A stretch of DNA of 64,000 bases. Origin: Phocaeicola oris (GTDB lineage: Bacteria; Bacteroidota; Bacteroidia; Bacteroidales; Bacteroidaceae). Under the pieces are notes generated by a model, which worked only from the letters and a program-made list of their open reading frames with translations, was not told the origin of the DNA and did no database searches. The stretch lies in NCBI RefSeq assembly GCF_021295095.1, contig NZ_JAJLQX010000002.1, positions 180,682-244,681 of the forward strand, given 5' to 3'. Positions 27,194 to 36,210 of the stretch are shown here, piece by piece. The position numbers were made by a program, and so were the translations under genes. Each line of letters starts with the position of its first letter. Within the stretch, counting starts at the first letter, position 1.

Positions 27194-27935
27194 ACTTCCG
27201 CTTGGGCTTTATAATCATCTGCGAGAAATAGGGGAAACTCTCCACTGCTAAAATACGCTCCGGATTATCCAGATGTACTTGATTGCCGCATGAGATATAC
27301 TCAAAATAATGCACCTCACAATCGGCTTCATGCTCCTTTACGGCACGACGCACCTCGTCGACACAACGCGAAAGCTTCATAATCACTATATTGCATCCCT
27401 CACTCAACCATTGGGTTATTTCTGTTGCTATCATATTCCCCGGAACTATCAAGAGTCGCTCGTTCCGGTCGCATAAGCTGATACCCGCCAAAGCCGCCGC
27501 CGCTATAAACGATGGAACACCCGGCAGTTCCATCCGGTGGATATTCCGCCGGTCGAGCAGATCCATCACCGTGCGTACGCTGGCATAAACAGAAGAGGAA
27601 CCTTCCACACATACCCCCACGTTCTTTCCATCCTTCCACTCGGACGCAATCCTCTCCGCCAAATCGTCATAAACTTTCACGGCGTCCGTACGGTTGCTTT
27701 GCATGGGGAGACAAATAACCTCTACAAAACTTTCCAGCTCCTTGTCGGCCGCTAAAACTGTATCCCGGGCATACGAATTATATTGCCCGTCACTCAGCGT
27801 TCCGAAGCAGAAAATTCGGTCGACCGTATGTAATATATCATAAGCCTCCAACGTCAATCGGGAAGAATTCCCCGGGCCCAACGAAATAAAAACTACCGGC
27901 AAGTGTTCGCGAAACGTCGCTTGTTCTGTCATCAT
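27192..27935 (-). CDS. cbiL: Precorrin-2 C20-methyltransferase-like protein (CbiL/CobI family)
   Basis: 247 residues in the tetrapyrrole methyltransferase fold. The N-terminal VVFISLGPGNSSRLTLEAYDIL matches the first glycine loop of the family, and PMQSNRTDAVKVYDDLAERI resembles the CbiL region before the SAM site. The usual GDP/GDxS SAM loop reads VEGSSSVYAS here, so the conserved Asp is missing, and activity is uncertain. CbiL methylates precorrin-2 during corrin ring synthesis. No other corrin genes are adjacent, so it is an orphan, possibly complementing genes elsewhere. A terminator follows directly and the 22-bp repeat locus 3 lies upstream. Confidence 0.7.
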   Translation of the reverse strand: MMTEQATFREHLPVVFISLGPGNSSRLTLEAYDILHTVDRIFCFGTLSDGQYNSYARDTVLAADKELESFVEVICLPMQSNRTDAVKVYDDLAERIASEWKDGKNVGVCVEGSSSVYASVRTVMDLLDRRNIHRMELPGVPSFIAAAALAGISLCDRNERLLIVPGNMIATEITQWLSEGCNIVIMKLSRCVDEVRRAVKEHEADCEVHYFEYISCGNQVHLDNPERILAVESFPYFSQMIIKPKRK

Positions 27936-27982
27936 ATCAACTCTATTTTATGGTCTTACTTCGTCATACAGATGAAAAGATA

Positions 27983-28110
27983 AACTCATGCGGATGAATT
28001 GAACAACTCATGCGGATGAACTGAACAACTCATGCGGACGAACTGAACAACTCATGCGGACGAACTGAACAACTCATGCGGATGAATTGAACAACTCATG
28101 CGAATGACTT
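27983..28110. repeat. 22-bp palindromic repeat array, locus 3
   Basis: The most regular array: five to six tandem units of AACTCATGCGGATGAATTGAAC with one or two changes each (for example GGACGAACTGAAC). It lies between two minus-strand genes. Confidence 0.9.
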
Positions 28111-28136
28111 TAAAAGAAGGTAACATGAACTGTGGG

Positions 28137-29636
28137 TTATAGCCTTATCTGTTTCTTTTTCATACCCGACTCATTATGCAGTCGATCGAGGGCAGTAACC
28201 ACATAAGTGTATTTATCCTTTCCCGCTTCATAAGGCAGTTTCAGAAATGTATCCGGTGTAATGGCAACTATACGCGAAGGGTCATTGGTATGGACACGTT
28301 CTCTCTTCGCGAATCGGTAAACCACATAACGGACAGCTTTGTCCATTTCTGTCTTGGCCTTCGGAGCCGTCCAAAACAACATGTATCCGTCCATAGTCCA
28401 AACCGGTTTCAACTTTTTTACTTTCTTAGGAGCATGACTGTCGATAAATGGAGAACGCGGAGGTAAAGCCGGATAACGATAATAGTTGCGCTCCAACATG
28501 GTGAGGTAATTACCCGGATTCTGCGTCAGTGCCTCAGCGTACCACATACAATTGCCCTGCACATTCTGTAACGAACGTGACAGATTCATCTTCGCCTGCT
28601 GCTGATGTTGATTAGGATGGTTCGGATCGGCATGCTTCACCGTACGGAGTATATCCTCTCCGATGTATAACGGGCGTTTTGAAGCGTGTTCGTCCCACCA
28701 TTTGATAAGCGTGGTATAGTCGGCTGCACGGTGTCCCATCTCCCAATACAGTTGAGGAATATTATAATCTATCCAACCATTGTCTATCCATTTCAATACA
28801 TCGGCATACAAGTCGTCATAGCACTGCAGCCCGTTGGTAGCACTGCCATTGCTGTCAGTCTTAGCATTCCGGTAGATACCGAACGGAGAGACTCCGAATT
28901 TCACCCACGGCTTCGTTTCACGAACAGTCTCGTGAATGTCCTTGATAAGTCGATTCACATTATCACGACGCCAATCGTCCCGATTGGCATAACCGCGTCC
29001 ATATCTGGCAAAAGAAACATGATCGTTGAACTCCTCTCCTGCCACAGGATAAGGATAGAAATAATCGTCCATGTGAATGGCGTCGACATCATAACGGGTG
29101 ACAATATCCTTTACTATACTGCAAATGTACTGACGGTTCTCGGGAAGTCCCGGATCATAAAACAACTGCCCTCCGTAGGTAATGAAGCGTTCGGGATGTC
29201 GGACATACGGGTGCATCGGTGAGAAATCAACTTTCGCCTTCATACGGGCACGATACGGATTGATCCACGCATGAAACTCCATCCCCCGCTTATGGCACTC
29301 CCGAATCATAAAGTCCATAGGATCCCACATAGGGTATGGAGGCTTCCCCTGAGTCCCTGTAAGGAACCGGCTCCACGGTTCTATATCCGATTTATACAAG
29401 GCATCCGATTCCGGACGAACCTGAAAGATGATCGCATTGATTCCTGCTTTCTGCAATACGTTCAGCCGATCGATTAACGACTGTTGCATGGCATCGGTTG
29501 ACATGCCCATAAACTGTCCGTTGACCGTCGCTATCCACGCTCCGCGAAACTCTCGTTTAGGCGCGGTACTCTGTGCCTTTATCATTTGTCCAGCCAACAG
29601 CATAGCTATCAGCAGAAAGAACTTTCCTAATCTCAT
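28137..29636 (-). CDS. Family-10-like glycoside hydrolase (YngK/DUF187 type), secreted
   Basis: 499 residues from the ATG at 29636 (MRLGKFFLLIAMLLAGQMIKAQ), which gives a clean signal peptide; the frame to 29708 crosses the promoter. The mature start REFRGAWIATVNG and motifs NAIIFQVRPESDALY, FHAWINPYRAR, DVDAIHMDDYFYPYP and KFGVSPFGIYRN are typical of the GHL10/YngK TIM-barrel family. The last ~100 residues look like a fibronectin-type III module (YVVYRFAKRER, KYTYVVTALDRLHNESG). Members are thought to act on cell-wall or other glycans in the periplasm or at the surface; the substrate is not known. It is divergent from uvrA with closely spaced promoters. Confidence 0.82.
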   Translation of the reverse strand: MRLGKFFLLIAMLLAGQMIKAQSTAPKREFRGAWIATVNGQFMGMSTDAMQQSLIDRLNVLQKAGINAIIFQVRPESDALYKSDIEPWSRFLTGTQGKPPYPMWDPMDFMIRECHKRGMEFHAWINPYRARMKAKVDFSPMHPYVRHPERFITYGGQLFYDPGLPENRQYICSIVKDIVTRYDVDAIHMDDYFYPYPVAGEEFNDHVSFARYGRGYANRDDWRRDNVNRLIKDIHETVRETKPWVKFGVSPFGIYRNAKTDSNGSATNGLQCYDDLYADVLKWIDNGWIDYNIPQLYWEMGHRAADYTTLIKWWDEHASKRPLYIGEDILRTVKHADPNHPNQHQQQAKMNLSRSLQNVQGNCMWYAEALTQNPGNYLTMLERNYYRYPALPPRSPFIDSHAPKKVKKLKPVWTMDGYMLFWTAPKAKTEMDKAVRYVVYRFAKRERVHTNDPSRIVAITPDTFLKLPYEAGKDKYTYVVTALDRLHNESGMKKKQIRL

Positions 29637-29665
29637 GTTAAATAAACTTAGTTTTAAATAGAGTA

Positions 29666-29673
29666 CAAATATA
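29666..29673 (-). promoter_or_regulatory. Putative -7 box of the glycoside hydrolase gene
   Basis: The minus strand reads TATATTTG, 29 bp upstream of the ATG at 29636. It is 14 bp from the divergent uvrA -7 box. Confidence 0.5.
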
Positions 29674-29687
29674 AGCAATTGTTTTCT

Positions 29688-29695
29688 TATCTTTG
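29688..29695 (+). promoter_or_regulatory. Putative -7 box of uvrA
   Basis: TATCTTTG, 26 bp upstream of the ATG at 29722. No SOS-type inverted repeat was noticed nearby. Confidence 0.5.
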
Positions 29696-29721
29696 CACGA
29701 ATAATCAAATTTCAATTGTCA

Positions 29722-32544
29722 ATGTCGGAAAGAAACTATATATCAATCAAAGGGGCAAGGGTAAACAACTTAAAGAACATCAATTTAGATATTCCTCGCA
29801 ACCAATTGATCGTCATCACCGGATTATCCGGATCGGGGAAATCATCCTTGGCTTTCGATACACTCTACGCCGAAGGACAACGTCGCTATGTAGAAAGTCT
29901 GTCGAGCTATGCCCGCCAGTTCTTGGGACGAATGAATAAACCGGAATGCGATTTTATCAAAGGTATCCCTCCGGCTATTGCCATCGAACAGAAGGTGAAC
30001 AGTCGGAATCCCCGCTCTACCGTAGGCACGTCAACAGAAATCTATGAGTATTTGCGACTGCTCTTCGCCCGCGTTGGAAAGACATACTCGCCCATCAGCG
30101 AACAGTTGGTGAAGAAACACAGCACAGAGGATATTGTCAACTGCATGCTGTCCTTTCCCAAAGGAACAAGATATACGGTACTTACTCCGGTAATTCTGCC
30201 GGAAGGACGCTCCTTACTCGAACAACTGGACATAGACCTGAAACAGGGATTCACTCGCATTGAAGTGAACCGTGAGATTATCAAGATAGAAGACTATCTG
30301 CAAATGCTGAGCGCAGAAGAAAAAAAGAGTTCGAAGAAGAAGATAAATGAAAAGCCCCCCCGCGTCTATCTGTTGGTCGACCGCATGACTGCTGACGACA
30401 GCAAGGAGAGTATCAGCCGACTGACAGACTCTGCCGAGACAGCCATGTACGAAGGCGGTGGCAATTGTCTGTTACGCAGTTATTCAGATGATGGTAGTAC
30501 GCAACTCTACACCTTCAGTATCAAGTTTGAAGCCGACGGTATCGTCTTTCAGGAGCCCAACGACCAAATGTTCTCGTTCAACTCACCTATCGGAGCCTGT
30601 CCCACTTGCGAAGGTTTCGGAAAGATTATAGGCATTGACGAACATCTGGTTATTCCGAACAGTGCGCTAAGCGTATACGACGGGGCAGTGTACTGCTGGC
30701 GGGGCGAGAAGATGGGTGAATGGTTAAATGCGTTCATTCGGGAAGCTCCGGAACACGACTTTCCTATCTTCACTCCTTACTATGAACTGACTCAAGCACA
30801 GAAAGATTATCTCTGGCACGGTCCGAGGGATAAAGTCTGTATCGACTCGTTCTTCAAAATGCTGGAGGAAAACCAATATAAGATACAATACCGTGTGATG
30901 TTAGCACGATACAGAGGAAAGACCACCTGCCCCACATGTCACGGTACCCGACTAAAACAAGAAGCGAGCTACGTAAAAGTAGACGGAAAATCGATCACCG
31001 AACTGGTAGATATGCCTATCACCGAATTGAAAAGCTTTTTCGATACCTTGAGACTTGATGAGCATGATACCACCATTGCCAAGCGTATTCTCACAGAGAT
31101 TCATAATCGTCTCCAATTTCTTTTAGACGTAGGATTGGGTTATCTGACACTAAACAGATTAAGCAATACGCTATCGGGCGGAGAGAGCCAGCGAATCAAC
31201 TTGGCAACCTCGTTGGGAAGCAGTCTGGTAGGCTCGCTTTACATCCTCGATGAGCCAAGTATCGGACTTCACAGTCGAGATACCGACCGACTGATAAAAG
31301 TATTGAAAGCACTACGCGACTTAGGTAACACCGTCATCGTAGTGGAACATGATGAAGAGATTATCCGTTCAGCCGATTACATCATCGACATCGGTCCGAA
31401 AGCCGGTCGTTTGGGAGGAGAAATAGTTTATCAGGGGGATATGAAAGACCTGAAGACCGGCAGTAATAGCTATACGGTACGTTATCTTCTTGGAGAGGAA
31501 ACCATTGATTTACCCGTTTCCCGTCGTCCGTGGAACAATTACATTGAAGTGAAAGGTGCTCGTGAAAACAATTTAAAAGGGATTGACGTGAAGTTCCCGT
31601 TGAATGTAATGACCGTGGTGACCGGTGTAAGCGGATCGGGAAAGAGCACGTTGGTACGCGATATATTTTATCTGGCACTGAAACGAGCATACAGCGAGAT
31701 CAGCGAACGCCCGGGAGAGTTCATCTCATTGGAAGGCGACACACAAATGGTCAAGGACATTGAGTTTGTAGATCAGAACCCGATAGGCAAGTCAACCAGA
31801 AGCAACCCCGTTACATATATCAAAGCCTACGATGATATCCGTAAGCTCTATGCCGATCAACCGTTAGCCAAGCAAATGGGATATACGCCGGCTTTCTTTT
31901 CATTCAATACGGACGGAGGACGGTGTGAGGAATGTAAAGGAGAGGGAACCATCACGGTAGAGATGCAATTCATGGCCGACTTAGTACTGACTTGTGAATC
32001 GTGCCACGGAAAGCGTTTCAAGAAAGATATATTGGAAGTGAAGTTCCATGACCAAAGTATTTACGACATCCTTGAAATGACCGTCAATCAAGCTGTCGAG
32101 TTCTTCACTCAATATGGTCAAAACAAAATAGCCGGAGAATTAAAACCTTTGCAGGACGTAGGCTTAGGCTACATCAAACTTGGACAATCGTCATCCACCC
32201 TCTCCGGCGGAGAGAACCAGCGAGTGAAGTTGGCATACTATCTCAGTCAGGAGAAGGCGCAACCCACCATTTTTATCTTCGACGAGCCTACTACCGGTTT
32301 GCACTTCCATGATATAAAGAAGTTGCTCGAAGCCTTCGACGCATTGATTGCACGAGGCCATTCGATTGTTATTATCGAACATAACCTTGACGTCATCAAA
32401 TGTGCCGACTGGGTCATAGACTTAGGTCCGGAAGGAGGTAAAGAAGGAGGTAAACTGGTGGCATCCGGTACTCCCGAACAGATAGCCGAATGTAAAAAGT
32501 CGTATACCGGCCGATTCCTGAAAGAGAAGCTGCATAAAGCATAA
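29722..32544 (+). CDS. uvrA: Excinuclease ABC subunit A
   Basis: 940 residues from the ATG at 29722; the TTG at 29716 is unlikely. It is the damage-recognition ATPase of nucleotide excision repair. Two ABC ATPase halves are visible: Walker A GLSGSGKSS (about residue 33) and GVSGSGKST (about residue 637), with signatures LSGGESQRI and LSGGENQRV. Two zinc modules occur (CPTC...CPTC, and CEEC...CESC). The hallmark LYAEGQRRYVESLS is near the N-terminus. It is 1 bp upstream of the SGNH gene, so it may share a transcript with the O-acetylation module, an unusual pairing. Confidence 0.98.
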   Translation: MSERNYISIKGARVNNLKNINLDIPRNQLIVITGLSGSGKSSLAFDTLYAEGQRRYVESLSSYARQFLGRMNKPECDFIKGIPPAIAIEQKVNSRNPRSTVGTSTEIYEYLRLLFARVGKTYSPISEQLVKKHSTEDIVNCMLSFPKGTRYTVLTPVILPEGRSLLEQLDIDLKQGFTRIEVNREIIKIEDYLQMLSAEEKKSSKKKINEKPPRVYLLVDRMTADDSKESISRLTDSAETAMYEGGGNCLLRSYSDDGSTQLYTFSIKFEADGIVFQEPNDQMFSFNSPIGACPTCEGFGKIIGIDEHLVIPNSALSVYDGAVYCWRGEKMGEWLNAFIREAPEHDFPIFTPYYELTQAQKDYLWHGPRDKVCIDSFFKMLEENQYKIQYRVMLARYRGKTTCPTCHGTRLKQEASYVKVDGKSITELVDMPITELKSFFDTLRLDEHDTTIAKRILTEIHNRLQFLLDVGLGYLTLNRLSNTLSGGESQRINLATSLGSSLVGSLYILDEPSIGLHSRDTDRLIKVLKALRDLGNTVIVVEHDEEIIRSADYIIDIGPKAGRLGGEIVYQGDMKDLKTGSNSYTVRYLLGEETIDLPVSRRPWNNYIEVKGARENNLKGIDVKFPLNVMTVVTGVSGSGKSTLVRDIFYLALKRAYSEISERPGEFISLEGDTQMVKDIEFVDQNPIGKSTRSNPVTYIKAYDDIRKLYADQPLAKQMGYTPAFFSFNTDGGRCEECKGEGTITVEMQFMADLVLTCESCHGKRFKKDILEVKFHDQSIYDILEMTVNQAVEFFTQYGQNKIAGELKPLQDVGLGYIKLGQSSSTLSGGENQRVKLAYYLSQEKAQPTIFIFDEPTTGLHFHDIKKLLEAFDALIARGHSIVIIEHNLDVIKCADWVIDLGPEGGKEGGKLVASGTPEQIAECKKSYTGRFLKEKLHKA

Positions 32545-32545
32545 A

Positions 32546-33913
32546 ATGAAGAACTATCTACGTTACACACTCTACTTGATGTTCATGGTAGTAGGAGCAC
32601 TACTTATCATGGGATGGCTGCCGAAGTTCACTATCGGCGGACATACAACGCGTAAAGTAGATATCCTCTCCGATCTGCGGGAAAAGAAAGTGATAGTGGA
32701 AGACACCACCTATCTGGACTCCATTATTCCCCAACCGAAACCTGTATTCATCGACACCTGCAAAACGGGAGTGACGTGTATAGAAGACTATTCCGACTCT
32801 ACTGCACGAGGGATGGCGCCTTTCTACGAAGCTCTGTCAAGACGAGATACCATGAATCGTCCTGTCCGTATCGCTTACTACGGCGATTCTTTCATCGAAG
32901 CCGATATCATGACAAGCGATCTACGCAGTATGCTCCAAAGCGAATATGGAGGTAGCGGCATGGGTTATACACCCGTCAGCTACAGCATGACAGAATTCCG
33001 GCCGACAGTGAAACAATCGTTCGATGGTTGGGATGCTCACTCCAAAATCGATTCCATCGGATTTATCAACAAATATCAGGATATATCGGGACACTATGCT
33101 TTCCTTTCCGACAGTACCGCTTTCACCCTGCTCCACGGAGTAAAAAAATACGCTGCTCATCTGGATACTTGTACAACCTCGTCCTTTTACTTCAGAACGT
33201 ATGGAACAACGAATTTGTCTGCTTCCGTAAACGGCCGGATCGCCCGAAGCTTTCTTGTTTCCGGAAAGGGGGAATTACAGAAAGAAAGTGTAAACGGGAA
33301 GATAGGGAGCGTACTGTGGACAGTTTCTCACAGCGATTCTGCTACCTTCTACGGTATCAGTATGGAGAGTTACCCCGGACTCTGTCTGGACAACTTCAGC
33401 ATCCGTGGCAGCTCCGGAATACACTTAAATCAGATTCCGCTGCAAACATATCTCGACTTTCACCAACTACGTAAATACGATTTGATAGTATTGCAATTCG
33501 GGCTGAACATCACGGCACACAGAGTCTTGGATTACACTAAATACAAGAATCAAATGAAAACGGTCATCGATCATCTGAAAGAAGCTTTCCCTGAAGCAGG
33601 AATACTGTTGATAGGTATCGGCGATCGTGAAAATACGACTGATAACGGCGAACTCCATACCCTTCCTGAAGTAAAAGCACTGATCCGCTTTCAGCAGGCC
33701 ATCGCCGCAGAGAACCACATTGCTTTCTATAATCTGTATAACGCAATGGGAGGTGAAGGAAGCATCGTGAAGATGGTAGAGAAAGGACAAGCTAATCGAG
33801 ATTATACCCACATTAACTTCAAAGGTGGAAAACAAATAGCAGGCATTCTGTTTGAATCGCTGAAATACGGACAGGAACAATACGAAAGAAGAAAGGCGTA
33901 TGAAAGGGAATAA
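32546..33913 (+). CDS. SGNH/GDSL-family esterase, membrane-anchored
   Basis: 455 residues. An N-terminal hydrophobic segment (about residues 8-26) acts as a signal anchor, with the rest extracytoplasmic. The SGNH blocks are present: catalytic Ser in YYGDSFIEAD (about residue 115), block III-like FGLNIT, and the Asp-His pair in DYTHIN near the C-terminus. Between blocks I and III is a beta-rich insert (about residues 150-290), as in larger SGNH acetyltransferases. It starts the three-gene O-acetylation module with the second SGNH protein (14-bp overlap) and the MBOAT. I infer transfer of acetyl groups to a cell-envelope polysaccharide, or their removal; the polymer is unknown. Confidence 0.82.
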   Translation: MKNYLRYTLYLMFMVVGALLIMGWLPKFTIGGHTTRKVDILSDLREKKVIVEDTTYLDSIIPQPKPVFIDTCKTGVTCIEDYSDSTARGMAPFYEALSRRDTMNRPVRIAYYGDSFIEADIMTSDLRSMLQSEYGGSGMGYTPVSYSMTEFRPTVKQSFDGWDAHSKIDSIGFINKYQDISGHYAFLSDSTAFTLLHGVKKYAAHLDTCTTSSFYFRTYGTTNLSASVNGRIARSFLVSGKGELQKESVNGKIGSVLWTVSHSDSATFYGISMESYPGLCLDNFSIRGSSGIHLNQIPLQTYLDFHQLRKYDLIVLQFGLNITAHRVLDYTKYKNQMKTVIDHLKEAFPEAGILLIGIGDRENTTDNGELHTLPEVKALIRFQQAIAAENHIAFYNLYNAMGGEGSIVKMVEKGQANRDYTHINFKGGKQIAGILFESLKYGQEQYERRKAYERE

Positions 33914-34748
33914 ATTACTATACACGGTGTTATGGCTGCTGGCTCCTTTCATGTGCATGGCTCAGGACAGTATTCCTTCCACCTTCCGTGGGACAAAAGA
34001 AAATAAGATAATGGATGAAACACATTCCATCGACTCCCTGTTCAGTAAACTGGATAAAAAAAACCGGCAGGTGCGTATTGTTAGCATTGGAGACTCACAC
34101 GTCAGAGGGCACGTCTTCACCTATACCACCCGATTATTCTTGGAGAAATCATTCGGTGACTGGGCTGTATTCCCCGATGAAGTGACTTACCGTACTACCG
34201 CCATCGCACGAGAGACCGGTGAGCCGGGACTGATCTTTCATATCTTTGGCGTGAACGGAGCTACGGCTGCTACCTTCAACACCCCTGAAAACATTGCTTT
34301 AGTAGACTCATTGCAACCCGATTTAATCATTGTTTCCTTTGGAACAAACGAGGCACATGGCGCGTATAATCCAACGGTTCATAAAAGACAAATGGATGAA
34401 CTCATCAGTATCATTAAAAGAAATACCCCTGATGCCATTGTTCTGCTTTCCACACCCCCGGGAGCTTACAAAGGACGGGGAAGACATCGGCGTATTAATC
34501 CGAATACTCAGAAAGCAGCCAAGGCTATTACGGAGTATGCACAAGAAAAAGGATATGCATGGTGGGACCTTTATAACATCATCGGAGGACGACAGTATGC
34601 AGTACGCAACTGGTCGCGTGCAAGAATGTTCACAAGGGATGGTATTCACTTCACCACAAATGGCTATCAATTACAAGGAATGCTGCTGTATCAGGCAATC
34701 ATGAAAGAATACAAAGCTTATGGGAATAGAATGGAGCAAAATCATTGA
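33900..34748 (+). CDS. SGNH/GDSL-family esterase, secreted
   Basis: 282 residues with a signal peptide (MKGNKLLYTVLWLLAPFMCMAQ). SGNH motifs are block I SIGDSHVRGH (about residue 66), block III FGTNEAHGAYN, and block V DGIHFT. This is a compact single-domain form, unlike the neighbour with its insert. It overlaps the upstream gene by 14 bp and the MBOAT gene by 29 bp, implying coupled translation. Two SGNH proteins with one MBOAT suggests one acetyltransferase and one partner esterase, or two acceptor specificities. This is inference from layout. Confidence 0.82.
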   Translation: MKGNKLLYTVLWLLAPFMCMAQDSIPSTFRGTKENKIMDETHSIDSLFSKLDKKNRQVRIVSIGDSHVRGHVFTYTTRLFLEKSFGDWAVFPDEVTYRTTAIARETGEPGLIFHIFGVNGATAATFNTPENIALVDSLQPDLIIVSFGTNEAHGAYNPTVHKRQMDELISIIKRNTPDAIVLLSTPPGAYKGRGRHRRINPNTQKAAKAITEYAQEKGYAWWDLYNIIGGRQYAVRNWSRARMFTRDGIHFTTNGYQLQGMLLYQAIMKEYKAYGNRMEQNH

Positions 34749-36198
34749 GGCACTGACTTATCATGCCAAGGAACCGATGATATTCAGTAGCGGAATCTTC
34801 CTGTGGCTGTTCTTGATATTTGTATGCGTCTATATCCTGCTGCACAAACGAGATACGGCACGTATCCTCTTCGTTACACTCTTCTCCTACTATTTCTATT
34901 ATAAAAGCAGTGGCATCTACTTCTTCCTCTTGGGTATCGTCACCTGCAACGATTATTTCCTTGCCCGTCGGATGGAAGTCACCAATGATAGACTGAAAAG
35001 AAAACTGCTTCTTATCGCTTCTTTAACAGTTAACTTGGGACTGCTTTGTTACTTTAAGTACACCAACTTCTTCTACCAAATGCTGGCTCCGTTATGGGGA
35101 GGAACATTCCATGCACTCGACATCTTCTTACCGGTGGGAATATCGTTCTTCACTTTCCAGTCGCTGAGCTACACCATCGACGTATACCGCCGTCAGCTGA
35201 AGCCTTTACACCGTTTGATCGACTATGCTTTTTACGTGTCATTCTTTCCACAGCTGGTGGCCGGTCCCATTGTCCGTGCACGCGATTTCATTCCCCAGAT
35301 ACACCAACCGCTCTTAGTAACCCGTGAGATGTTCGGCAGAGGAGTGTTCTTCATCATTAGCGGACTCTTCAAGAAAGCCGTCATCTCCGACTATATTAGT
35401 GTGAACTTCGTGGAACGTATCTTCGATAATCCCGCACTCTACTCTGGAGTGGAGAACTTGTTTGGTATCTATGGATATGCCCTTCAGATATATTGCGACT
35501 TTTCGGGATACAGCGACATGGCTATCGGTATCGCTCTGCTGTTAGGATTCCGGTTCCCCCTCAACTTCCGCAGTCCGTATAAGAGTGAGAGCGTCACCGA
35601 CTTCTGGCGACGTTGGCACATTTCTCTTTCTTCCTGGCTCAGAGACTACCTTTACATCTCCATGGGAGGAAATCGAAAGGGAAAAGTCCGCACCTATATT
35701 AATCTGATTGTGACTATGCTGTTAGGAGGCTTATGGCACGGAGCATCATGGAACTTTATCGTTTGGGGCGGATTACATGGAATTGCGCTGGCCTGCCATA
35801 AGCTGTGGCGTAACCTGACGGGAAAGCCGAAAAATGCCGTCAGTCATGGATGGAGAAAAGCGGTGGCTGTCATCATTACCTTCCATTTTGCCTGCTTCTG
35901 CTGGGTGTTCTTCCGTAACAGCACATTCGATGGGTCTATAACCATGCTCTCTCAAGTGTTTACCAACTTCAGCCCACAGATATTTACTCAGATGGTGAGC
36001 GGATACAAATCCGTATTCCTATTGATGGCTGCAGGATACCTCCTTCACTGGGCACCCGACCGGTGGACAGATGTCTGCGAGAAGTATGTCGTTAAGATGC
36101 CGGTGATAGGAAAAGCTATAATACTCGTCGCGCTCATCTACCTGATTATACAGATAAAGAATGCCGGTGTACAACCGTTTATTTATTTCCAGTTCTAA
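34720..36198 (+). CDS. MBOAT family O-acyltransferase (AlgI/DltB-like)
   Basis: 492 residues, about 10-12 membrane segments. The MBOAT core is visible: FLPVGISFFTFQSLSYTIDVYR, FFPQLVAGPIVRA, DFWRRWHISLSSWLRDYLYI, and LGGLWHGASWNFIVWGG with the invariant active-site His. Such proteins carry acyl (usually acetyl) groups across the inner membrane and pass them to a partner SGNH acetyltransferase. It overlaps the second SGNH gene, making a compact acetylation operon downstream of uvrA. Alginate is not expected in this organism, so AlgI is only a family label. It ends 12 bp from the convergent queA. Confidence 0.88.
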   Translation: MGIEWSKIIEALTYHAKEPMIFSSGIFLWLFLIFVCVYILLHKRDTARILFVTLFSYYFYYKSSGIYFFLLGIVTCNDYFLARRMEVTNDRLKRKLLLIASLTVNLGLLCYFKYTNFFYQMLAPLWGGTFHALDIFLPVGISFFTFQSLSYTIDVYRRQLKPLHRLIDYAFYVSFFPQLVAGPIVRARDFIPQIHQPLLVTREMFGRGVFFIISGLFKKAVISDYISVNFVERIFDNPALYSGVENLFGIYGYALQIYCDFSGYSDMAIGIALLLGFRFPLNFRSPYKSESVTDFWRRWHISLSSWLRDYLYISMGGNRKGKVRTYINLIVTMLLGGLWHGASWNFIVWGGLHGIALACHKLWRNLTGKPKNAVSHGWRKAVAVIITFHFACFCWVFFRNSTFDGSITMLSQVFTNFSPQIFTQMVSGYKSVFLLMAAGYLLHWAPDRWTDVCEKYVVKMPVIGKAIILVALIYLIIQIKNAGVQPFIYFQF

Positions 36199-36210
36199 GG
36201 AATCGATCGT

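Noticed and set aside
27983-28110. CRISPR array
   Set aside because: The period is only 22 bp, spacers of about 6 bp are almost the same in each unit, and no cas genes are present. This is a tandem palindromic repeat.
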